From the NCBI GenBank assembly GCA_032718475.1, contig JAUCBJ010007754.1:1-29947 (forward strand): a stretch of DNA of 29,947 bases. The letters are read 5' to 3'. The notes below the pieces were generated by a model. It ran no database searches, had not been told where the DNA came from, and saw nothing but the letters and a program-made list of their open reading frames with translations. Positions 20,171 to 29,630 of this stretch are shown piece by piece (positions within the stretch are counted from its first letter, which is position 1; every line of letters starts with the position of its first letter). The stretch is from Nemertoderma westbladi (Eukaryota > Xenacoelomorpha > Nemertodermatida > Nemertodermatidae). The position numbers were made by a program, and so were the translations under genes.

Positions 20171-20541
20171 TCACGTTTCATCGTGGTATTTATCTGTTGG
20201 CATTAGGAAAGCCCGAATTCTTTGTCGAATAGTTAGTTCTCCCACGTCTACTTCCCCCCTGTCCTTAAGTTTATCTTCAATCGTTCCAATAATAGCATCA
20301 GTAAGTTCCTGTCTATCGTTCTCAAATACTTCCTTGGCTCTCTGCTGGATATCTTCGTCTTTCAGAATATCCCGTATTAGATTTACAAACTTAGTATCAT
20401 CGTATTGCGAATCGTCGTCCTTTGGTTCCTCGCCCTCCCTGTAGACGTTTGTATTGGCCCGACGTTCGCCAGCCTTCTTCTTCATATCGGCTGCTATTCT
20501 CCCCTTAACGCGATCCAACATCATTTCGTCATCGTCGTCGT
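20171..20541 (-). CDS. Last exon of an unrecognised acidic/His-repeat protein gene
   Basis: Acceptor 'attttgtag' ends at 20542 and the exon opens in phase 1 with a run of Asp codons. With the G left by the upstream exon this gives five Asp and a Glu, then MMLDRVKGRIAADMKKK. The exon ends in ...RAFLMPTDKYHDET and a TGA. The 122 residues are highly charged, with long stretches lacking Pro and Gly (TKFVNLIRDILKDEDIQQRA, EVFENDRQELTDAIIGTIED), so mostly helical. I do not recognise a family. No canonical AATAAA is seen on this strand before the minisatellite, about 100 bp further on. The in-frame Met pair is not the start: the splice acceptor and matching phase place this exon downstream of the one at 21030-21446. 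Confidence 0.7.
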
Positions 20542-21029
20542 CTACAAAATATTGTAACCAATAAATTTATGTTCTAGAATTCTTATAAGTTTATTAGGTT
20601 ATTAATAATTAACTGTATAAAAACTATAACCACGTTAAATAAAAAAATATATAAATAGTTATCGTTGAATTGGTGTACATGCGTGATTAAGTAGATTTTA
20701 CAGTAGTTTTAGGTTAATGTGGTGATTATCTGTAGTATTGCATTATAGATATTTTGTGTACGGACGGAATTTATGTATGCAGAATGTAAGTTGTTTTACA
20801 CACATTAAAACAGTGTGTTTATTTTTACTAAGGCGGTAGAAAGCCAGCGCTTTGAATTATCTCGTTTGGACGTTTTCAGATTTCAAATGACACTTGGGAA
20901 GCGAAAATAAAACGGTAAAAATATTTTTTGATAATCCTGTATTTTAAAACCGCAGAAGGATAGCTTTGAGTAAATCCAAATCCGCAATAATAGCAAGCAA
21001 AACAATTTACTATCGTGTACTTAATCTAC
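20542..21029 (-). other. 488-bp intron of the His-repeat gene
   Basis: Bounded by AAG|gtagat and attttgtag|AC. AT-rich, with no element recognised inside. Confidence 0.6.
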
Positions 21030-21446
21030 CTTCATGTCCACCGCCAGGTGCGTGGGCGTGTCCACCATGGACCATATCTGGCCCAACCTCTTCCTTATCC
21101 ACATCATCACCCTCAACCTTGGGGTCACCCCGTTTCCTGTAGGCTTCGTGATCGTCCCCGCTTGGTCCATGTGCGTGTCCCATGTGGGACATATCGGGTT
21201 GAGCTTGCTCCCCCTTCTCCTCCTCGCTGCCCCCATCATCAACTTCACTATCGTCATTGCCGTGTGCGTGGGAGAGGTGTGTGAGATCCGGACCTAGTTT
21301 ACTGCCCTCATCCTCTTCATCTTCTTCCTCGCTATCCCCTGCATCGTCGTCCTCTTCACCGGCTGCGTGAGCGTGGGCCATATGAGTTAGATCCGGGAGA
21401 ATCGCTTCCTGTTGCCCCAAACTTTCCCCTGTGGCGTCATTCACAT
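21030..21446 (-). CDS. Internal exon with four histidine repeats and acidic linkers
   Basis: Acceptor 'tctgccgtattag' ends at 21447; donor GAAG|gtagat ends the exon at 21030; phases are 1 in, 1 out. It encodes 138 whole codons. Four copies of PD(L/M)xHxxHAH(A/G) start at exon residues 17, 52, 83 and 122 (near 21396, 21291, 21198 and 21081). Linkers are rich in Glu, Asp, Ser and Gly (EEDDDAGDSEEEDEEDEG). Histidines at i, i+3, i+5 in an acidic setting suggest divalent-metal binding; that is inference. Reading the frame upstream instead gives a hydrophobic MVKLILLISAPLNFL start that mimics a signal peptide. I prefer the spliced reading because a strong donor and acceptor bracket that segment and all phases agree. 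If the unspliced start were used, this would be the first exon of a secreted protein. Confidence 0.7.
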
Positions 21447-21555
21447 CTAATACGGCAGAAATAAGAGACATGGATAACAATATAAATATAAGTAGTGGGA
21501 GAAAATTGAGTGGTGCGGAAATTAAAAGAATTAGCTTCACCATGCACAGACTTAC

Positions 21556-21605
21556 AGATGGTGGCCAGTGTGATTTTTTTATAATTTTGTAAATGTAAAT
21601 CGAGT
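21556..21605 (-). CDS. 50-bp microexon of the same gene
   Basis: The acceptor is strong (ccttattttcttgtag, ending at 21606) and the donor is consensus (CATCT|gtaagt). The exon is 50 bp, phase 2 in and 1 out, exactly what is needed to join the exon ending at 26822 to the one starting at 21446. It encodes LDLHLQNYKKITLATI with no stop. The intron after it would be 109 bp (21447-21555). Its small size makes the call dependent on the phase argument. Confidence 0.55.
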
Positions 21606-22524
21606 CTACAAGAAAATAAGGAGTGCGATGCAGCATCTCGATCATTAGGTCGTACAGTACTTCTGGCATAAGATACAGTACAGTAGACCTACTACAGTAG
21701 TGTAATATATTTCTACTGTAGGTCAGCGAGGCGAGATCTCTAGAGACTCTCCTTGCGTTTGTTGTTGATTTCCACTTTGAATTTGTTCACTTGGCAGCGA
21801 TCGTTGGTCTTCAGGTTTGTTCAATCCCACATTTAGATGTTATGTTTTTTCCAAGTAAATATTTTGGTTGCTAAGAATTTTTATATCGGGAATTATTATT
21901 TAATTTCTAGGGTAGACCCCTAATATTTATTTAAATTTAAATAAAGTTGGCATAGGTATAGATTCCCCATATCTCTCTCTTTCTACTTAAACGTTTTTTC
22001 GGCCGTTAAAAAGGGATCGTTACTACATAAGCACACCCTAAGCCAGAAAATCTAAAATAACTGCTCGTTAATCAACGAGCAGAAATGTGATTGGCATAAT
22101 TCATTGTGCCGAATCAGTTGATGACAGATTGCATGCAACGACTAAGTCCAGTTGTGTTTTAGTAGTTTTTACATTTGGTCCTAGCATTCCAACCGGTAAG
22201 GTTTTTTTCCTTTCTTTTTTGGCCTCTCTATTAATTACTTTTTAAAATGTTTATTGTAGGGATGGCTGTAAAATTTCTGATTTTAAAATAGTAAGACCTC
22301 GTAATATAGACCCAAAAGATTAGATTGTAGCACGTGACGCTTGATCAAAGCCAGATTTGTTTCAAAAATGACACACTGGTCTTTCTAGTGTTAAAAGTTA
22401 AAATAAGCTTTCTACGGCCGTTGGAGCAGGTATTAAGCACAAAGTCTGACGACTTATTTCCAGTGCGGTCCCCCACGAACTATACTCCCCGAGGAAACTC
22501 CAGAACCTTTTTAGTTAACACTTA
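21606..22524. other. 3' part of the large intron, nothing coding seen
   Basis: It contains 'ctactgtaggtcagcgaggcga' at 21714-21735, shared with 7746-7775, and a 9-bp perfect stem with a 4-base loop at 22061-22082 (CTGCTCGTT / AACGAGCAG). The short frame at 22334-22525 has no support. Confidence 0.45.
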
Positions 22525-22633
22525 AGGATGCACATGCAAGGCATAGATTCGCCGTGGCCTGACCCTTTAAACATTCCCATGGGGGAATCGAACCCACGAC
22601 CTCCACAGAGATGTGAATTCAATGCAACCACTA
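22525..22633 (-). mobile_element. tRNA-derived SINE (family 1), body half
   Basis: On the minus strand the sequence reads 'tagtggttgcattgaattc', then 'acatctctgtggaggtcg', then a box B (GGGTTCGATTCCCCC, complement of about 22580-22594), then 'catgggaatgtttaaagggt'. It matches the SINE at 15907-15995 around 'gttgcattgaa..cacatctct'. Its box A end is missing here and lies across the minisatellite at 25937-25958. Confidence 0.7.
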
Positions 22634-22636
22634 GTA

Positions 22637-25600
22637 GTGGTTGCATTGAGTAGTGGTCTAGTAATATAATGTAGTAGTGGTTGCATTGAGTAGTGGTATA
22701 GTAGTATAGTAGTTGTTGCATTGAGTAGTGGTCTAGTAGTATAGTAGTTGTTGCATTGAGTAGTGGTCTAGTAGTATAGTAGTGGTTGCATTGAGTAGTG
22801 GTCTAGTAGTATAGTAGTTGTTGCATTGAGTAGTGGTCTAGTAGTATAGTAGTTGTTGCATTGAGTAGTGGTCTAGTAGTATAGTAGTGGTTGCATTGAG
22901 TAGTGGTCTAGTAGTATAGTAGTGGTTGCATTGAGTAGTGGTCTAGTAGTATAGTAGTGGTTGCATTGAGTAGTGGTCTAGTAGTATAGTAGTGGTTGCA
23001 TTGAGTAGTGGTCTAGTAGTATAGTAGTGGTTGCATTGAGTAGTGGTCTAGTAGTATAGTAGTGGTTGCATTGAGTAGTGGTCTAGTAGTATAGTAGTGG
23101 TTGCATTGAGTAGTGGTCTAGTAGTATAGTAGTGGTTGCATTGAGTAGTGGTCTAGTAGTATAGTAGTGGTTGCATTGAGTAGTGGTCTAGTAGTATAGT
23201 AGTGGTTGCATTGAGTAGTGGTCTAGTAGTATAGTAGTGGTTGCATTGAGTAGTGGTCTAGTAGTATAGTAGTGGTTGCATTGAGTAGTGGTCTAGTAGT
23301 ATAGTAGTGGTTGCATTGAGTAGTGGTCTAGTAGTATAGTAGTGGTTGCATTGAGTAGTGGTCTAGTAGTATAGTAGTTGTTGCATTGAGTAGTGGTCTA
23401 GTAGTATAGTAGTGGTTGCATTGAGTAGTGGTCTAGTAGTATAGTAGTTGTTGCATTGAGTAGTGGTCTAGTAGTATAGTAGTGGTTGCATTGAGTAGTG
23501 GTCTAGTAGTATAGTAGTGTTGCATTGAGTAGTGGTCTAGTAGTATAGTAGTGGTTGCATTGAGTAGTGGTCTAGTAGTATAGTAGTTGTTGCATTGAGT
23601 AGTGGTCTAGTAGTATAGTAGTGGTTGCATTGAGTAGTGGTCTAGTAGTATAGCAGTTGTTGCATTGAGTAGTGGTCTAGTAGTATAGTAGTGGTTGCAT
23701 TGAGTTGTGGTCTAGTAGTATAGTAGAGGTTGCATTGAGTAGTGGTCTAGTAGTATAGTAGTGGTTGCATTGAGTAGTGGTCTAGTAGTATAGTAGTGGT
23801 TGCATTGAGTAGTGGTCTAGTATTATAGTAGTGGTTGCATTGAGTAGTGGTCTAGTAGTATAGTAGTGGTTGCCTTGAGTAGTGGTCTAGTAGTATAGTA
23901 GTTGTTGCATTGAGTAGTGGTCTAGTAGTATAGTAGTGGTTGCATTGAGTAGTGGTCTAGTAGTATAGTAGTGGTTGCATTGAGTAGTGGTCTAGTAGTA
24001 TAGTAGTGGTTGCATTGAGTAGTGGTCTAGTAGTATAGTAGTTGTTGCATTGAGTAGTGGTCTAGTAGTATAGTAGTTGTTGCATTGAGTAGTGGTCTAG
24101 TAGTATAGTAGTGGTTGCATTGAGTAGTGGTCTAGTAGTATAGTAGTGGTTGCATTGAGTAGTGGTCTAGTAGTATAGTAGTGGTTGCATTGAGTAGTGG
24201 TCTAGTAGTATAGTAGTTGTTGCATTGAGTAGTGGTCTAGTAGTATAGTAGTGGTTGCATTGAGTAGTGGTCTAGTAGTATAGTAGTGGTTGCATTGAGT
24301 AGTGGTCTAGTAGTATAGTAGTTGTTGCATTGAGTAGTGGTCTAGTAGTATAGTAGTGGTTGCATTGAGTAGTGGTCTAGTAGTATAGTAGTTGTTGCAT
24401 TGAGTAGTGGTCTAGTAGTATAGTAGTGGTTGCATTGAGTAGTGGTCTAGTAGTATAGTAGTGGTTGCATTGAGTAGTGGTCTAGTAGTATAGTAGTGGT
24501 TGCATTGAGTAGTGGTCTAGTAGTATAGTAGTTGTTGCATTGAGTAGTGGTCTAGTAGTATAGTAGTGGTTGCATTGAGTAGTGGTCTAGTAGTATAGTA
24601 GTGGTTGCATTGAGTAGTGGTCTAGTAGTATAGTAGTGGTTGCATTGAGTAGTGGTCTAGTAGTATAGTAGTGGTTGCATTGAGTAGTGGTCTAGTAGTA
24701 TAGTAGTGGTTGCATTGAGTAGTAGTCTAGTAGTATAGTAGTGGTTGCATTGAGTAGTGGTCTAGTAGTATAGTAGTGGTTGCATTGAGTAGTGGTCTAG
24801 TAGTATAGTAGTGGTTGCATTGAGTAGTGGTCTAGTAGTATAGTAGTTGTTGCATTGAGTAGTGGTCTAGTAGTATAGTAGTGGTTGCATTGAGTTGTGG
24901 TCTAGTAGTATAGTAGTGGTTGCATTGAGTAGTGGTCTAGTAGTATAGTAGTGGTTGCATTGAGTAGTGGTCTAGTAGTATAGTAGTGGTTGCATTGAGT
25001 AGTGGTCTAGTAGTATAGTAGTTGTTGCATTGAGTAGTGGTCTAGTAGTATAGTAGTGGTTGCATTGAGTAGTGGTCTAGTAGTATAGTAGTGGTTGCAT
25101 TGAGTAGTGGTCTAGTAGTATAGTAGTTGTTGCATTGAGTAGTGGTCTAGTAGTATAGTAGTGGTTGCATTGAGTAGTGGTCTAGTAGTATAGTAGTTGT
25201 TGCATTGAGTAGTGGTCTAGTAGTATAGTAGTGGTTGCATTGAGTAGTGGTCTAGTAGTATAGTAGTGGTTGCATTGAGTAGTGGTCTAGTAGTATAGTA
25301 GTGGTTGCATTGAGTAGTGGTCTAGTAGTATAGTAGTGGTTGCATTGAGTAGTGGTCTAGTAGTATAGTAGTGGTTGCATTGAGTAGTGGTCTAGTAGTA
25401 TAGTAGTTGGTTGCATTGAGTAGTGGTCTAGTAGTATAGTAGTTGTTGCATTGAGTAGTGGTCTAGTAGTATAGTAGTGGTTGCATTGAGTAGTGGTCTA
25501 GTAGTATAGTAGTGGTTGCATTGAGTAGTGGTCTAGTAGTATAGTAGTTGTTGCATTGAGTAGTGGTCTAGTAGTATAGTAGAGGTTGCATTGAGTAGTG

Positions 25601-25935
25601 GTCTAGTAGTATAGTAGTTGTTGCATTGAGTAGTGGTCTAGTAGTATAGTAGTGATTGCATTGAGTAGTGGTCTGTAGTATAGTAGTGGTTGCATTGAGT
25701 AGTGATCTAGTAGTATAGTTTTGGTTGCATTGAGTAGTGGTCTAGTAGTATAGTAGTGGTTGCATTGAGTAGTGGTCTAGTAGTATAGTAGTTGGTTGCA
25801 TTGAGTAGTGGTCTAGTAGTATAGTAGTGGTTGCATTGAGTAGTGGTCTAGTAGTATAGTAGTGGTTGCATTGAGTAGTGGTCTAGTAGTATAGTAGTGG
25901 TTGCATTGAGTAGTGGTCTAGTAGTATAGTAGTGG
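22637..25935 (+). repeat. 35-bp minisatellite, about 94 units, inside an inverted SINE
   Basis: The unit is 'gtggttgcattgagtagtgg' + 'tctagtagtatagta'. A common variant has gttg in place of the first gtgg; rare changes include gagg, a 1-bp insertion (near 25408 and 25793) and 1-bp deletions (near 23517 and 25673). The homogeneity is very high. 'gtggttgcattga' is the box A-flanking segment of the family 1 SINE, here on the plus strand, opposite to the SINE halves on either side. G outnumbers C about 12 to 2 per unit. It contains no long ORF. Confidence 0.95.
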
Positions 25936-25936
25936 T

Positions 25937-25958
25937 CCACTACACCACGGTAGAACTT
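25937..25958 (-). mobile_element. tRNA-derived SINE (family 1), head half
   Basis: On the minus strand it reads 'aagttctaccgtggtgtagtgg'-like sequence, matching the head at 15907 ('gttccaccatggtgg...gtgtag'). Joined across the array to 22633, it restores the expected order head - TAGTGG - TTGCATTGAA. The junction with the array is a 15-bp inverted repeat (25929-25943). Confidence 0.6.
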
Positions 25959-25987
25959 GACACTAGACAAAAGTGCCGCTTTTTACT
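25954..25987 (+). mobile_element. Short LINE-tail fragment
   Basis: 'cttgacactagacaaaagtg' followed by 'ccgctttt' aligns with 'cttgacactagaacaaagcc'...'ccgcttt' of the LINE 3' repeats (about 4044-4076 and 4440-4471). It is short, and may mark the SINE's insertion into a LINE copy. Confidence 0.4.
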
Positions 25988-26250
25988 AATTATTCTAGTA
26001 GCTGAAACGAATTGTCAAACAGTTCATGCTTTATTGGACGCGGATCTTTGGGTGTTTTCGCCCTTGTTGTATCAAATAACTCATTTTAAGTGGTTGTGGT
26101 ATCGGTATAAATTATTATTTATTACATATAGATCTACAATTACTGTCATACTGTGTTGCAGCTGCAATACAACACAAGCGCGAAATTCCCTAAGGTCCGC
26201 GTCTACTAACGCATGAACTGTCTCCTTGAATCGCTTACTACCAATCTTAC
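25985..26250. mobile_element. Fold-back (MITE-like) inverted repeat
   Basis: Arm 25985-26074 and arm 26162-26250 are inverted copies, roughly 75-80% alike by eye in the core: 'acagttcatgc', 'gacgcgga(t/c)ctt' and 'cttgt(g)ttgtat' recur in inverse order. The spacer is about 87 bp. The matching frames on opposite strands (VHALLDADL, VHALVDADL) reflect this symmetry. No transposase is present. Confidence 0.6.
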
Positions 26251-26261
26251 AACAAACAAAC

Positions 26262-26325
26262 ATTCACCGGAATGAGGGATTGAACACGGTACCTAGAGAT
26301 TCCTATCAACTTCGCCGTATGAATC
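26262..26325 (-). mobile_element. tRNA-derived SINE head (family 2)
   Basis: On the minus strand, a box A-like 'cggcgaagttgatagg' (complement of 26302-26317) is followed at tRNA spacing by a box B-like 'gtgttcaatccct' and then 'cattccggtgaatg'. The CATTCCGG end is shared with the element at 29545-29630. Confidence 0.45.
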
Positions 26326-26429
26326 CTTATAAAACTAAAACATAACTGGAATTAACAACAACAACACCACCAACAATAACAACGGAGTGAATACTAGAGG
26401 TCTCACTACGCGGACCTAAAAATGACTGC

Positions 26430-26620
26430 TGAGCCGGCTTATCGACAAAATTTCGTTGCCACAACTCCCTTTCACCACTGACTTTCGCGAGATTATCGGC
26501 ATCTTTACGGTCAGTTTTCTTTAAGAGGCGTCACAATAAAGTCATGGTTGTCACAATATTGTTATCTAGCTGGTACTGCGAAAGCAATGTCCTACAAAGC
26601 TGAGGCGGGGAATATTTACA
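26430..26620 (-). pseudogene. LINE 3'-end fragment, minus strand
   Basis: On the minus strand the translation gives RLSFVGHCFR, then a stop and a damaged segment, then DADNLAKVSGERELWQRNFV and DKPA. This is the same tail as in the tandem copies at 3828-4700 (RLRFEGHCFRR; DADDLAK; DRELWRHNFVD). It lies about 200 bp from the acidic exon at 26822. Confidence 0.7.
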
Positions 26621-26821
26621 ACTGTAAAATAAGTTACCTTGGACAGTTTTTCTTCGGCCAGTTCTTGCTATTAACGTCGCACCATTTTTATCAACAGAAT
26701 ATCTACGAAAATAAATATATTTAGGATAAATCAATGCCCTCTAAATGTATATGGATGTTAGACACCCAGATGGTATTAGACCATATGCGTAGGTTAGGTA
26801 CCTGTAAGATGCAGTACACAC

Positions 26822-26996
26822 CTGTCAGCAGTATCAACGAAATCTTCCTCATCCAGACCCTTAGCGTTTTCAGTATCCACTGAAAATGCCGGATCATAGG
26901 GCTCGTCATTAATATTTACAACCAGCTTGTCTTCTACAACTTCATCATCATTGTCCTGAACTTCCAGAATCCTGGAACTGACATCAATATTGGGAC
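26822..26996 (-). CDS. Upstream acidic exon of the same gene
   Basis: Acceptor 'ttgttcattgttgtag' ends at 26997 and the donor is GACAG|gtgtgt; 175 bp, phase 1 in, 2 out. It encodes PNIDVSSRILEVQDNDDEVV ... NDEPYDPAFSVDTENAKGLD ... FVDTAD, acidic like the downstream exons. The following intron would be 5,216 bp (21606-26821) and contains the 35-bp minisatellite and several transposon fragments. Linking this exon to the downstream ones rests on strand, acidity and phase; a separate gene is possible. Confidence 0.55.
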
Positions 26997-27042
26997 CTAC
27001 AACAATGAACAACACTAGTCCAGTCTGCGACGTGAGTATAAC

Positions 27043-27128
27043 CTAGTATCAATAGTGTCCAAGTATCAATAATTCCGTCAATGTCGTCTGAGCTAATATT
27101 GATGATTACTTCCGGTCCGGTATCTCTA
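27043..27128 (-). CDS. Tentative further upstream exon
   Basis: After an acceptor-like 'ctgatctactgtag', 86 bp reads RDTGPEVIINISSDDIDGII ... and ends CTAG|gttata in phase 1, matching the next exon's entry phase. The donor is poor and the implied intron is only 46 bp. No initiating exon or promoter was found further upstream in the window. Confidence 0.22.
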
Positions 27129-29540
27129 CTACAGTAGATCAGTTTCAGTAAGCTCCCACCGGAAGCCCGTCGGGATTAATTAGTACGTTTTGTGTTAAAA
27201 GCCGTATTACCGCATTAGTTTTTTGACGAGCCCAGCCCATATCCAACCATTCAACACGTTTGTGGGGCCTTCGCGCAGCACGAGGCCCAGTTATGAGATA
27301 CAAATTAAAATTGAGCGACTGTATCACAAAATCAGGTTTTGAGAAATTTACCCACACCACCAATCAATCCAAGAAAGGGGGACAGTACGTGTTCACCCCT
27401 TTTAATCTCTCCACCCCCCCCCCCCCCCACCCTTCCCAACATCCAATACATAACCGCGACATCTACCACCCACGGAAGGGTAGAACGAACTTATTTCCAA
27501 TCGCACGTTCAATATGCAAAGCCAGGTGGTGCATAGGAATATATTCAACGCCGTACTCGTCTTAATTATTATAAGCGTCGTTGCGCTCGTCCTGTTTTGT
27601 ATTTAAATATATTTCCTAAACGCAGACTGGCAATCTTTATAACTATGGATACGTGCAATATGCGAAACCAGGAATGGTTTATAGGAATATAATCAATGCA
27701 GAACGCAGTACTAAATGCAGTCGATGCAGTAATGATATTCAAATAATTAATTTAATACCAGTACCCTCTGTTAATGCCTCAGTGTAAAAACTTAGACAAT
27801 TCAACTACAAAGAAATCCCATCAAAAAATAATAAGCCCAATATTTATGAGGAAAAAACAAGTATGGATATAAATAAGCCTTCTGCAGTGGTAAAATGTTA
27901 TTGACTGACATTTATTAAATGAGATCTGTCTAACACACAATAACACAATAATAGACTGAATAGTAGGGAATTCAGATTTCCATCTCGTTAGCTAGCTATG
28001 GCCAATCTGTCTACCGGCCTGTACACATGTGGTTACTTACATTCGCATTCCCATTGAAGAGCAACTGGCTGTTCTACACACACCAAACATCCTTCCCATC
28101 CTATGTACCAGCACCGAGCCAACTTGGATGTTAACCAATAAATGAGCAGTATTTAATGAGAATCAATTTTTTTTGCCGTTTTAATTACTTTAGATCAATT
28201 AAAGACACAATTATTAAAGCAAATCACTTGAACTAATTAAAAACTATAATAGAATGGCGTATGTGGATTACATCTGTATAATTTTTAATTATAATTATTT
28301 AAATCTTATACTGTAAAACAATTAATTTCCTTTAAAAAGCAGGTTGAAAATGGTGTTTTTACCGTAATCAACTTAATTAACTAATTAACTGCTATTATCT
28401 TAGCTTCTCGAAGGCCACACGGAAATTCTACTTGGAAAATTTCTAAACTTTTGCCAAACAACATGTGTACCAAGTTTGGATAGATTTCATCAAAGATTGG
28501 CCGAGTTATTAACGTTTAAAATTGAACGCGACAGAACGACAGAACGACAGAACGACAGGTTGATTAATGGTACCACTACGCTAAGGCTCACTCACTTCGT
28601 GGCTCGCCCCACAGTAATAAATATATGCTTAGAATTCACATTTTCATTTGGGATTATTTTTGGACTAACAATTGTGATTTATATATATTTTTATCATTAG
28701 GCTGAATTTCGATTTGGGGATCTTTCACTGTCACACAGTAGTGGGCTGGTTTGGTTAGCTATTAGTGGGCTGGTTAGCTATCTGATAATCCATAATAGAC
28801 AGGCTCTCCCTTTTCGGTTGGTTCATTTGGAAGTATTTCAGTTTTGGAGAAGCCTAAATGACATTATTTGGAAATGGGACCTGCGTAAAAGCGGTTAATA
28901 GCCGATAATTAAAGAAGCTAGACTGTCAGATTTCAATTTATATTTATTACAAAATTATGCCCTATATATATTATACTGAATCGCCGGAAATGTTCAATAT
29001 GGAAACCCTCTGACTAATTATCGCGAAATTCAATTCAGTAATCAATATTCTCCGACAGACCTATGCATTCACATCGACTTCCGGGCAAGAACCTATGCGG
29101 AAAACTCGCCATTTAGCTAAATGGGCTACGGCCCATGAGTTCCACTGGAAACTGTGTAAAACTTTCCACGAACCGATCTCCGATTGCATCTGTAAATTAA
29201 ATTCTGAAAAACCTCGGCAAGCGACCGGTACCATTGCATCAAATGAATCTCGGGCCTCTCACTCTCAGCGATCTCCGTTTTAACATAAATAAATATAGAG
29301 TTATTTATTTACTTTATTTGACTGAGTTTATTGTGTTTAGCATTTTACTCCTTTACTATGTGATACAAAGAGTAAATAAATTTAAAAAATAATTATATTG
29401 AATGTACTACTCTAAATCTAAATTACATTATAGCAAATTTAATAAATAAATCAAATGGTAACTTTGTTCTCTAAGAAAAGAGCTTTCGAATGAGCCTAAA
29501 ACGAACTTCGTACGACCAATAGAACTGGAGATTATACATT
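27129..29540. other. Spacer without a supported gene
   Basis: A minus-strand frame at 27145-27363 (RAARRPHKRVEWLDMGWARQ...) could be an exon or element remnant but has no recognised motif. Small repeats: C15 at 27414-27428; a direct repeat of about 48 bp at 27503-27551 and 27651-27699; an 8-bp repeat GACAGAAC near 28530-28558; and a 'gtgggctggtt(tgg)ttagctat' duplication near 28742-28790. Confidence 0.5.
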
Positions 29541-29544
29541 TTGA

Positions 29545-29630
29545 AGATCTCCGATGACCGATAAGTCTATTCCGTGTAATCCCACAAAGACCACAGAGTC
29601 GCTTATTCGAGTCCCGTCTTCATTCCGGAG
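29545..29630 (+). mobile_element. Possible tRNA-derived SINE (family 2)
   Basis: A box B-like 'tattcgagtcccg' (29604-29616) followed by 'tcttcattccgg' resembles the minus-strand element at 26262-26325. A weak box A-like 'gaccgataagtctat' precedes it at about 29556-29570. The overlapping minus-strand frame has no other support. The rest of the window to 29947 shows nothing. Confidence 0.35.

Noticed and set aside
21447-21669. Signal peptide start MVKLILLISAPLNFL for the His-repeat protein
   Set aside because: The stretch is bracketed by a consensus donor and a strong acceptor, and splicing it out preserves phase across all exons. Kept as the alternative in the exon entry.
18000-25935. CRISPR-like arrays (35-36-bp periodicity)
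   Set aside because: There are no unique spacers, units abut directly, and the DNA is animal.
27145-27363. Possible coding exon (RAARRPHKRVEWLDMGWARQ)
   Set aside because: No family recognised, and no donor in the phase needed to join the acidic exon at 26996.
28476-29283. Short ORFs at 28476-28700 and 29095-29283
   Set aside because: No motif, short, and the first includes a simple GACAGAAC repeat.
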